Assembly: GCF_022539315.1 (NCBI RefSeq)
Contig: NC_066343.1
Span: 42,484,466-42,548,465, forward strand
From: Serinus canaria
Lineage: Eukaryota > Chordata > Aves > Passeriformes > Fringillidae
Reading direction: 5' to 3'
Length of the DNA stretch: 64,000 bases
The translations under genes were made by a program, and so were the position numbers. The notes below the pieces were generated by a model that was not told where the DNA came from, ran no database searches, and worked only from the letters and a program-made list of their open reading frames with translations. Below are positions 35,401 through 47,200 of this stretch, one piece after another; position 1 is the first letter of the stretch, and the number at the start of each line of letters is the position of its first letter.

Positions 35401-37930
35401 CATGATACTGAGAGCAATGGAAACTGGTTTGCTCAGGTCTATCTCACCAATATTCAGTACACTGCAGCAGCAGTGTTCTTTGCATTCAGTAATCAAGGGG
35501 CATTTTTAAAGCAGTTGCCTTGTTCAAATGAGGTAGAATTTAAATTGTTCTAGCAGGGAGATTTCTCTGTGTAGGAGGCCTCACTGAATTAGAGCTAACT
35601 AGGCATGCTGCATAAATCACAGTGGGACCAAGTAATTTAGTAAAGGGCTCTATGGGGCTGTTTTCAGCAAGGGTGGCAGAAATGTATCTGTTCCACCAGG
35701 CACCCTTGTAGTCCTGTGAAGCAAGAACACTTTGTGACAAGACATACTTGCTGTTTGTAAGACCAGGTCCTTCTCTGGTAGCTTGTGCAGCCAGGGGCAG
35801 GGTGCCTCATGCTGATGGGCAGTGGCAGTAAATACTCCCATTTACTCAAACTTGATGGAAATGGGAGTATTGTTGTAAAAGCCTGCCCAAAAGCAGCTGT
35901 GCATCTGAGGATGCTTTGGCATTTTATCTTTATGTATTACTATAAGATAAAGGCAATGGATGAAGGTAATGGTGAGCTAAGACTATATGATACCTGACTG
36001 AAAATGTTTGGGGAAAATTAATTCTTGGACGAGACCTAAGTACTGCTGGATCCTATTTTTATTTCTTCTTTCAAGGAAATGTGCAACATATCTGGGAAGC
36101 AGGTTCTTCCAAATACAAATAGGTATTTGGTGGTTCTCTGGGTAGAAGATAATCTTTCTGTCCTCACAGGTAGAGAGTGGTGTTTCACCCTGGATAAAGA
36201 ACACGATATAAAACCAGAGACTTTCAAAGCAATAGTACCTTCCATTTGTGACCTCTACTAGACTTAATCTTTTTAGGTTCTTATAGGAGGTTATTATATA
36301 TCATTGTGTATGACAGCTGAGGCTTAGAATGAGGAGAATGTAGAGGTGAAGACAACTTTATTATAAGGGTCCTTAAAGAGTCCTCATCTCTTGGTTCAGG
36401 AAAGGAGTCCTCAGACCCTTTTGCATTATCATATTCTTTGCAAAAATCTGTGGAACTTTGGTGAATAATAGGTAATTAATTTTAAGGAAGCTAGCCAGCA
36501 AGGATAATGATCCCTCTGTCATATTAAACATATAAAAAGCCTAGTAATTACTTCAAGTGAGTATCTACATGACATCTAGGAATTCAAAGCTGAATTGCTT
36601 TATTAACCAGCAGGTATCCACATACCTATCAGGTTAACCTATGCTGGTTAACAAAACTGGGAAGGGAGGCAAAATCATGTTTCACAGAATATGCAGTTCT
36701 GAAAAGGTCAGTGTGTCCTGGTGATTCAAAGCAAAGCTGTCTTTTAACATGCCCTTGTCTTTCTGAAGAAGCATCATTTATTCCAGCCATCCAGCAGGAA
36801 GCACAAATACTTGATTTAGTATCATTTTAATCTCTTGCTACTTTAGGCACTGCTCTGCACCTTACACAGACTTAGCATTCATCAGCGCTGTTATGTAAAC
36901 TGAATTATACACCACTTTGTTGAGTGGAGCTTAGCAGAGCAGCTTGCAGCCACAGTTCTGGTACCCGAACAAACACCACATTCTGTAGGTTTAGCTTGGA
37001 ATGGAATTGTTGACACTATGAGGAGCTGTTACTTGTTTTTTAATTAAAGTCTATATTTGGCAGCACTGCCAATTTGGAAGGGTGATTCTTTCACAAAGTC
37101 AAACAGCTGTTTGAGTCTCTCAATAGAAGCAATAGAAACTACAGAATCTGTCCATAGAAACTATGAAATTTTAAATTAATTTTTAATTAAACTGCATCAT
37201 TGCAGTATCTGTTATCTCATTTAGGTATTGTGCTGATTCTAACCATCAGATAAGCCAACAACAGTGCTATGATTCCTTCTATTCTGGAAACTTCAATATT
37301 ATTTGGTCACTTGTAGGTGACTGATTTTAGCCAAGAGCAAATTTCTGAATTACAATGAATACTGTTAAGAGAGTTATTTATGTAGAAGTGTCTGCACCCC
37401 GTCCTTTTTTAATCCTTCATTTTTATGAACCTGGATTGCTCTGTTTGCAGGCAAGGGAGAGGCAGAGGATGCGGAGAACCAGTGAAGTGAACTCTATGTC
37501 AGGGGGGCTCTCCTGCTACTGTTTTTCCCGGGCAGCTTGGCAGCAGTGGCAGTGGTGGCTGCATGGTGCCTGCAAACCTGAGCTGGATTGCTGCACCATA
37601 GTGCTTCTGGGTGCTTCTGAAATGTGGGCAGCAGCAACAGAAGTGGCTCTTTGGCAGGAAGGAGCTTTCTCAGAGCCAGGGCTGACATTCAGGATCCAGC
37701 CATAAGCTGGGGCACAGAAGCAGAAAAGTGCATCTTCCTGCCACCTGGCAGGAAGGGTGAGGTACCAAAACTTTCTTCTGACGGTGTCACCATACTCACC
37801 ATGTCCTACTGTCCGTCCCAGTAGGTTCCCCGCTCAGGAGCATGGACTGAGCAGGACTTCATTTAGATGCACTTGTTCCATGCACTGAATGGGAAGCCAG
37901 TAGGCCTCAGTTAGGAATTTGGTTCTGGGT
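32441..37930 (+). other. SLC24A2: SLC24A2 intron 2, third segment
   Basis: AT-rich, unique-looking intronic DNA. A GC-richer patch at about 37440-37860 precedes a CR1 copy and has overlapping frames on both strands, but no recognisable protein. No exon identified. Confidence 0.5.
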
Positions 37931-38420
37931 TTCTGTCCCTAAGATCCTCCACTCTTGTGAGACCCCACCTGGAGTCTTGTGTTCAGGTCTGGAGTCCTCA
38001 GCAGAGGGAGGATATGGACCAGAGGAAACCACCAGGACACTAGGATGCTCAGAGGGCTGGAGCACCTCCTCTTCCCTGTGGAAAAGCTGAGAGAGCTGGG
38101 ATTGTTCATCCTGGAGATGAGAAGGCTTTGGGGTGACTTACCTGTAGCCTGCCAGAACCTGAAAGGAGCCTGTAAGAGGAATGAGGAGAGACTTTTTAGC
38201 AGGGCCTGTTATAATAGAACCAGGGGTAATGGTTTTGAACTAAAAGAGGGTAGATTTGGATTAGATATTAGAAGGTTTTTTTTACAGTGAGGGTGGGGAA
38301 ACCCTTGAACAGGATGCCCAGAGAAATTGTGCATGCCCCATCCCTGGAAACATTCAAGGCCAGATTGGATGGGGCTCTGAGCAATGTGGTATAGTGGAAG
38401 ATGTCCCTGCTTGTTGCAGG
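37931..38420 (+). mobile_element. CR1 LINE fragment, sense, missing its 3' end
   Basis: Sense CR1 blocks in order: GAGACCCCACCTGGAGT, GAGGATATGGACCAG, GGCTGGAGCACCTCCTCTTCCC, GAGAGAGCTGGGATTGTTCA and TAGATTTGGATTAGATATTAG, then the CCCCATCCCTGGAAACATTC block. Matching stops near GTCCCTGCTTGTTGCAGG (about 38420), before the expected final 3'UTR block and terminal short repeats. CR1 copies are normally truncated at the 5' end, so loss of the 3' end suggests a later deletion or rearrangement. Confidence 0.9.
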
Positions 38421-39990
38421 AATATTCAAATCTACCATCTTTTAAAAGCCCCTTACTACCCAGATAAATACTAAAATATGCTCACAGGCCTGAAGACTTT
38501 TGGAGCTGTCCACAAGTCTGTGTAGTCTCAAGTATGCTTTTGCTCAGTGTATATTGCAATACAGCTTGTTTGCTGTGCTCTGCATGGTAGTAAGGGAAGA
38601 TGTGGAAAGAGAGGTTATTGAAGGTGACATTACTTTCAGGAACTGATAAGCTTGCAGAGAAAGAGCCAAACAGATTTTTTTTCCCCTCATTCATTTAAAA
38701 CAGGATGGTTTAATCAGGCCTCAAATAGTTCACAATGGCAGTTTTTGCTACAGTGTGACTTGCAAGATAGATTAAATGAATACTCCTGTTCCAAGAAAAC
38801 GAGATGACGTGTTTAACTCCTGAAGTTCTTGGCTCAGAGGCAATATTTTTAACTGAGGATTTTCCAAATGCTGCAAAGAATTCTGGTGTGCATCTTTATG
38901 AATAACTCCTGTATGTCCAAAGTGCAAGCAGAACTCTTTGTAAGATGTGAAAAAAAAAGCTATGCTTTTATTGTTACAATGTATCTGATTTTATGATGTT
39001 TATTTTATTCCCTGAGTCTTTTATGTTTTCACTTATAATTCATGAACTCAGTTTGCAAATGAAAAGTTTTCTGTTATTTAATGTTACTGTTTGAATGCTC
39101 ACTTCATATATAAAGAATATTGTAGATGTTAAGTAAAATTATTTCATGGTAAAATCATTTTTCCATAATATGACACAGTGCTTCGTGTGATTTTCCAATT
39201 TATATTAATTGCCTGTAGTAGATTTATGCAAGTAATTAACTGGCTGCTTCTATTGAAACATTGGCCATAAAATGTCCTTCTGTTAGTAAGATTACAATCT
39301 ATTTTACTAGGTAATAGGCTGCAATAATACAGTTGGTTAGAGTTTGACTGCTTTTATAAATTACAGATTCAACAAAATATTTTAACGTCATTATATAAAA
39401 CTGATTTGAAGTTAGTCAGCTGTTGTGGAAGTATTTAATTTTAAAAGATTAATTTATTATTTTTTTAATTAAGTGGAATCTGTTGAAATCTGTTAACCAT
39501 AGGATTAGTTTAAAAGGATTAAAATTTAAAAGCTTACTTTAAAGTGGTAATGCAGCAGACCCATGATGATCCACATATTTCTAATTCACACAAAAATTGT
39601 CAGTGTCTCTCCTGTTCTCAGGAGAAGAGGAGAAAGACTTTCTCAGGAAAGACTTCACATCAGGTTTCTGTAGCCAGGTTTGCTCAGCCATTGCTTTTTG
39701 TTTCACACAGCTAGTGCATCCTGATGTGTTACCATAAATAATTGCTGAACAGCATGTAATTCCTTGTGCCAGTGTTCTTTGTGGCACCACAGTGCACCTG
39801 TGGAGGTGCTGAGCTACAGTTCCCTACAGAGCTCCCCATTACCAGCTCTGATGTTGAACTGGTTCATTTATTCTTCTTGAAATGTGAAATCCCATTTTTG
39901 CCAGCAACTGGAATAATTTTCGAGTATCCACATGAAAGGATCTCTCCCCTTTCTGCTCAGATTTTTAGGCCTCAGGTATTGCAGAAAAAA
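38421..39990 (+). other. SLC24A2: SLC24A2 intron 2, very AT-rich segment
   Basis: Mostly A/T with long ATTTA/TTAATT stretches, especially 38960-39540. No open frame or repeat element recognised. The composition resembles conserved non-coding elements of vertebrate genomes, but this is only a compositional impression. Confidence 0.45.
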
Positions 39991-40385
39991 CCATGAAATC
40001 ACAGAATGGTTTGGTTTGAGAGGGACCTTAAAGACCATGACATTCCAACCCCACTGACATGGGCAGGGATGCTATTCTCTCACTCACTCACTCACTCACT
40101 CACTCACTCACTCACTCACTCACTCACTCACTCACTCACTCACTCACTCACTCACTCACTCTCTCTGCTCAGGGCCCCATCCAACCTGGTCTTGAACACC
40201 TCCATGATGGGGCATCCACAGTTCCTCTGGGGAACCTGTTCCAGTGTCTCACTTACTGTTAGTAAATAATTTCTTCCTAACATGTTATCAAAATCTCTCT
40301 GTTTTTTAGTTAAAAAACATTGTCCCATGTCCTATTGCCCTCTGCCTGTGTGAAAAGTCCTTCTCCTTCTTTTTTATGAAATCTA
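39991..40385 (-). mobile_element. CR1 LINE 3' end, antisense, interrupted by a microsatellite
   Basis: Begins with AAATCACAGAATGGTTTGG, followed by AGGGACCTTAAAGACCATGA and CATTCCAACCCCACTGACAT: the antisense of a CR1 3' end. After the (CACT)n block it resumes with GGGCCCCATCCAACCTGG, GAACACCTCCATGATGGGGC, CCTGTTCCAGTGTCTCAC and TGTCCCATGTCCTATTGCCC. The element is colinear on both sides of the microsatellite. Confidence 0.92.
40079..40160. repeat. (CACT)20 microsatellite inside CR1
   Basis: Twenty perfect CACT units at 40081-40160, preceded by CTCTCT and followed by CTCTCT. It sits where CR1 normally carries a short CCACTAG motif, the likely seed of expansion. Perfect repeats of this length are usually polymorphic. 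Confidence 0.97.
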
Positions 40386-41182
40386 CAAGTTTATAAAATA
40401 TTGATGCTATTGATGTTAAAATCACAGGAAGGGAAATTATTTCCAGTAATAATAAGACTGAGGTGTGTCTGTTCAGTGTCACATAGTGCTTGGTAGTGGT
40501 TGTATTTTATCTCATTTCATGCATTCTTACATTCAGGTGCAATGATGTGCAGCAGTTTTATTAGTACATTTTATACCCCCTGTTTTATAGCAACACTAAT
40601 GAATTATTTGCTCCTGTGATGCAATATTCTGGGGGTTTAGTAATATTGGAGGTTGCTACCTGCGATACTGTGTCAGCAAAGTGTCTCTGCTTGATTCGAT
40701 GGGAGGTCCTAGGGGAAGGGCACAGAGCAGGCATCATCAGAAAGCTGTTGCACAATGGCTAATTGTGTCTGAAGCTCACTGTAAAAGTCATGAAATATAA
40801 ATCAGCCTCTCTCACCAGACCTTGAAAAAGAAAAATAGGCATTCTAAACCATTCTTTTTCTAAAGAAACATTCATAGGTCATAATTTCTGATTTACTTCC
40901 TTCCCTCTCCTTGCTCCAGAGACATAACTGTTCACTGCTACAATCTATTCTAGCTTCCCACACACACACAGCCCCATCTTTGTAATAGCTCTATACATGC
41001 TTTTTGAAATATTAAAGCAAAGGTCACAGTTTTCTAGAAGTCCACGTCTCTGTCTTAGCCAAAAACTTACTACCATGCCACATGATCACATTGCAATACT
41101 ATTGCTGGCAAAAGAATATAAAGGCAGAAGTAGTGAAAGAAGTAGATTGGCTATGCATTTTTCCCAGGACTATATATGTACA

Positions 41183-41212
41183 TTTATAACAGAGATTTAT
41201 AACAGAGATTTA
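41183..41212. repeat. 13-bp tandem repeat, 2.3 copies
   Basis: The unit TTTATAACAGAGA occurs at 41183-41195 and 41196-41208, then a partial TTTA. Confidence 0.92.
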
Positions 41213-44200
41213 GCTGCTATTCTTGCTTAAATTGATTTTCAGTCAAGGATTAAAAAGAAATCAATTATACATTTAAATAACTCTGTAGGAATGCTATGAA
41301 AATGTGAGTAGATGCCATCATCAAAAAAGCTTTTTTGCAGTAACTCCCTGCTTAAACAACAGACAGATAAAACAGCTGGAAAAAGGGATAGACACTGCTA
41401 CACAGTGAAGCCTTGCAGCAAGTAATCTTTGAACTGCAGAGACTGAACTTTTGCTCCTTTCTGAAGAGAGGAGGTATAGAAAAAGGAGAGAATGGGGGGA
41501 GGAAAATTTTAGACATAGTTAACATTTTTCATGATAAAATTTACCCCTTACTTTTTATGCCTGAGAGATAAAACCTAAGAGAACAGTCTCTTAAGAAGTG
41601 GATTGGGACAGAAGAACATTTGGCCACTGGGAAAAGGAATATTCTCTTCTGGAATTTCGTATCACATGTGCAGTTTTCCCAAAGATGCATCTGCTTGAAC
41701 TTTCGTTGATCCCATTTCCAAAAGTTTAAAATTCTGCCTTATCAGAAGTTTTGGGGAAAAGTGGATGAGGGTTTTTGGAGGAAGTGGCAGAGATAGGAAG
41801 GTTTCCTAATCAGTTTCCTTGCCTGTCTACTTATAAATCCTTAGCATCCATGGATTAGACTGCAGAAGTGTTGGTGAAGGAGTTTAAGGTACCCGCTGTG
41901 CAAGGCAAAATGCGACTATCTTAAAGGTGTCTTCAGCCACCCAGGCTCCTTAAGGAGCCTGAGCTTTTGTAGTTTTAAATGTCATCTGGTTTCCACAGTT
42001 TGATGCCTGCCAGACCCCAGTGGTATTACTCAGAACAGTACAATGAATGCTTACTTTAAAACAAGCATTCATTCAAACAAATTGAAGTTGGGGGTGATGG
42101 TGGGATTTTTAAATGGAAAAACAAAATTGAGAAATGGTGACATCTTCATCTTTTAGCACTCTTTTCAGGTGCACTTTCTCAGCATCACTTGGACTTAAAT
42201 CTAAGCATTTAGGCATTCGGTGCTTGCACACTTTAGCACTAGTGGTTTTGATGTTTTATAAAATTAGATAAAACTGACTTATTAGAACTAAATGGGGGTT
42301 TATGAGTTGGGGTTTTTTGGCTTTGCTAACTCTTTTTAAAACCATGGACAGTGCACCAGTGCCCGTGTATAACACCAAGAATAAGGGGTTGCGACATTAG
42401 ACTTTCAGTTGAAGGGTTACTTAAATATTCTCATGTTCAAATAAGAGTGTTCAAGGCAGTTGAATACTCCTGTTGTACAATGTTTTATTTCTTTTTAATA
42501 TTTGAAGGTCATTATTTCATATGAAAGCATATTATATCAGTATGGCCATTTTGCATTCAAATTAATAATTACATTCTTCTTAAGTATCATACCAACTAAT
42601 TTTCTCCATAAAACCCAAATTAAATAATCTGTTTTATTATTGAAGAATTCCATTAATAATTTTTTGGGCTTCTTGTCATAATTTTTAGTTTGGCCATGTG
42701 GGTTTATTTCGCAAAATGTGCTAGGTGAACTTCTCATTTGAACCCAACAATTCAAAGTATATTGTCAAGATACAAATTTTTAAGTAAATCATGTTTGTCC
42801 TTTAATTTTTGTTGTGACTTTTTAGTATTTTGTCAATATAGCTAAATGTTTTAGTGGACATACATTGTCATAAATTAAGTATAATATTGCATTTATACAC
42901 TTGACTAAGTCAACCAAATTATTTCCAAGTAAATTATTACTGTTGCAACATATCTACATACGTACTACCCTTAATTTCAAGTGCTAGTATAACACAGTAA
43001 AGATGGCCTTTTTCAATTGCTGTGATGGAAGGATTTAAAAGGCAATATGTGTATAGTCCCCTTCTGGGTCCTTGAAATAGTTGCTGTCTTCCATGGCTTT
43101 AGAACAAAATAACCCACCTTGGTAGACATGAAATTTCATGTAATCTTGAATTAATGGTGATTGTCACTTCACATCTAATTCTAGTTTGCCCATAGTAATT
43201 CTGACTATAGTAAAAACCTGCAGAGGTTTTGGTTTCAAAATTACAATTTGGTGTACACAGAGAAAGTAACTATATGAACCTTATTGCTCTTCCATCATGA
43301 AATAAGCAGATTTCTCAAAGTGACACATGAGCATCACTGAGATGCAAAAATGTACTCACTTTCTGTCACTGAGATTTATTTTTGTAGATGTCTATAAAGC
43401 TTTCTAAAATATCCTTTCAGTCCAGAGTTCCTTCCTGGGAAATAATTTACCCCATTTTTTCAATCTTCTCTTCCCCATTACCATACTCTAAATGGGGAAC
43501 AGTGACAAGATCCCATCCTACCAGGAGTCTGCAGAAGTCTAAAAACTGTTGAAGTGATGAATCACCAGTGAATTGTGTTGACTAGGAGACAATTCTGAAA
43601 AAGAAGGTTTTGCTTATTGAAATAAAATGTTGTAGTAATAATAATAGCAAAAAAAACCCACCAACAACAATAACCTCCAAATCAAACCCACAAATTCTGC
43701 TTCAATCAAAATGTAGTGGTTTGGAGGTCAGAGGGGGAGTGTCTACTTACATGTTTTGAATTTGCTTTTATGAATATCAGCTGTTAAAATTAACAAGAAT
43801 TCTGTTACTTGCATGTCACCAAGTAGATGAAATGCTCTTTTGATAAGTCCTAGTAAAATTCAAATCTCCTGGTTTTTCATCAGGATGTGCTGCAAGCATT
43901 CATTGCAGAACCTGACAACATAGCACTGGTGTGGACTTGTCCTGGTGCAATCAGAGGCAATTATTTTATGCTATCCTCTGTAAACACTTCTCAAAGCCAC
44001 AGGAAAAATGCAGATTTAAGTATGGGCACTCAGAATTTGCCCATTCCCATATGCCAATCTTCTCCTTTCAAGACTGTTTCTACGACCAGCTTACAACCTT
44101 TTGTTCTGTCCTTGTTTCACTGATAAATTTTGAAAATGCCTTTGTGTTCTCATTCTCCCATTTTTCCTATGTAGAGAAATAAAGCTTTGAAGTCTCCTCT

Positions 44201-47200
44201 TTTCTCCTGTTCACTGGCGCCCTTCCCAGCTCGTGCCCTAGTCAGAACCCGTATTTCCTCTAGGCATAAGACTAGAGCTGTTCACCATCTTGCAGTTGAG
44301 CCTTTGTCAGTGCCTTTTTGAAGGGCTGCCAGTCTCTGATGGAGAGAGAGATGTGCCATTTATTGGCACATCCTAGCGTTTAGCTTTTCCACAGTGAAAA
44401 TGTACTTGGCTCATCATCATCCTCTGACAGAGACCTTTCTCCTTTTCTGTAATTTCTTACTGATAGTTCCTTGCCACGGTTATGTTGCTACTTAATGAAC
44501 TGTGATTCCCTAGGTTTTGATCAGTTCTGCCTGATTGAGGTAATGGAATGTCTTTATAAAACCCTTTCGCTATATGGGCATAATCGTAGAGACCTATCCA
44601 AAATATGCAATCTGTTATTTACTTTTCAATTTAATTTCAGTGATTTTCACTGCTCACTTACTGTAGGTGAATTCCAAAATCAGATGGCAATCCTTATTTT
44701 AACAGCAAGCTGCTGAAGCCAATGAAGTTTTTCTGTGCACCAAAACATCATTAGAAAATATGCTAAAGAATTCCATCATAATTTTGCTGAATTTTAACAA
44801 TGTTAAAAAAAAAAAACCCCAAGATTACTGAGTTCACAGATCTTATTTGAATCAGGTTTGGCTTCATCAGTACTGAAGGGCATGAAAGTGCTTAGGCAGT
44901 GAGACAGGGACATTATATCTTGATTTGCAGCTTTCTGCCCCAGTAAGTGTCTAAGGACAGACAGCATGAACAGACTTTTATTTTCCATTGTCTTCTCAGA
45001 GGTGTGGTTGCTGCTGTGTATTTTGTCACCAGCATGTACTTTTTATAAGGTTGTAAATTAGGTTCTGTGAAATTATCAAAAGCTTTACAAATAATAAAAA
45101 AGTCTAACTCTTCTCTCATATACTCCCTTTTTCAGTGTCACAAAACAATTCAAGTGAAAAACAGTAATATCTGAATATAACTGAGTATTTCAAGGCAACA
45201 TTCAGTCTCTGACCTTTTCCTGTCCATTGGGAAACATCTGTGCTGCTTTAATCAAACAAGGACAGACTTAGGCAGTGTTGTCAGCCTTATCTCACAGCAA
45301 GAGCCATATTATAACACATGCAGGGAACAACATGGACTGATTTCCAGCACATCATTGGTACAAAGAAGTCATCAAATAACTGATACTACCAAATGCATTA
45401 CTTAAGCTTCATTATTCTTCATGAAGTCCAACACACCAAAAAATTATAAAAGACAGTTTTATCAGAAAAAAGCTGTAACATTGTTTTGGGAGAATGAATA
45501 AAGTATCTACTTAAACAAAATAAACAAGAACAAAAATAAAGAACCTCCCAGTTTTGAGTTTTCTTAGCCTTAAATCAGTAAGTAAAGCAAAAAAACTACT
45601 CAAGCAGTTGGAAGATGCACTATGCACGCACCTGTGAATGTAGTAATTTGTGCAGAGCAAGAAATAGCTATGATCATGCACACACATTTTAGTAATCAAA
45701 AAGTATACATATAAACTTATGGAAAATGTGAAAAGAATGTTAAACATATCTATTTTAACAGTCTGGTGATGAATGCTTACATTGATTTTGTCCTTGCTTA
45801 TAACAGGTTAACACATTGGTACATGCTTGCTGCTGGTCTGACTTATATTGCAGTATAGAAAGGAATGTTTGGCAAATTTCATACCAGGAAAAATAAATAT
45901 TTCTGAAAATATTTCTAAAATGCATTGAATCTTTTCAAATTTATACAAGCATTGCAACAATAAAAGGCATTCTAGGCATCACACAGAAACAGTAGTTCTT
46001 CAAATGTTTGTTTTCATCACCGACCAAAAAACACTGTCCAAGATGCATGGGATCAAGCCAGAAGCAGATGGAATTAAAAATATCTATTAGCAAGGGAGTA
46101 ATGAAGATGCTGGGTGATTAATCCAATATTTAGTTCATTCTTTGCATTTTTTGTGTGTAATTGGCAGAGCTCTTCCCAAAAAGACTATATTATTATCTTA
46201 AATTTGCAGATGGGGAAACAAACAGCAATACAGTACCTCAAAGAGGGTAGCCCTTTGGTGTCAGTAAGTAGTGCTAGTTTATAGAAATGCAAAACTCTAG
46301 TTTGTTCTAAATCTGCAGCAATGGTGCAACACTCTCCAGGAGGAAAATCATTACAGAGGGGACAATTTTATCTCTTGGCAGGTTGCTGTTGTTCTTGTAA
46401 TATTTTCTGTGGTTAATAAAAAAGCTGCATATTCATTGAGGACCTGCTTCACAAAGGTTCTTAAACACACATTTTCATGGGATCAGAGATACACTTAATA
46501 AGATTTTCAGTCTCAAATTTTCCAGCATTTTGAGCAAGCATTCTGTGGGGCTGCAGGGCCTGAACACAGGAAACAGAATTTGCCAGTTATAGGGAGAGGC
46601 AGATTTGGTTTTAGGGTTCAACTAACATTGTATGGCCTCAGTGTTTTACTGTATTCTGTTAGATATATCACACAAAACACTTATAAATACCTCTGTTCTC
46701 CATCTCTGCTGGGACTGCCAAGGTCATCCAAGTCCTACCTGTCTTAATAAACAATAAAGCTCTCAAAAAAGCCAGGATTCTCCTGCTTTAGGTCACCATT
46801 GTCCTTGCAAGACAAGAAAAAGTGGCTAAAGAATATTTTTAAACCTTCCTTTTATTGACAAATGAAGAAGAGCTTAGATCAGTTTCCTCCTTAGAGGAAT
46901 ATAACCATATTGCCTCACATAGTAATGCTCATCATTGAATCAATAGTGGTTTTCATTCTCCATTTTAATGAATTAAATAAATCCTTATACAAATTCTGCA
47001 TAAGTGCCTGCTTAGATACTTTCAAACTGTAAAATGAAAGCTTTCAGTAGCTTGTATGACCATTTTCTGCCCTCAGAATTGTAGAAACTCTGTCCCTGCT
47101 TTGGCTTATAAAGGTTGAGAAATGATAGGACATACAAGATTCAGCAGCACTAACTGGTGCTGTGTGGATCTGTTCTATTTAAACCAAGAATTTAGCCACA

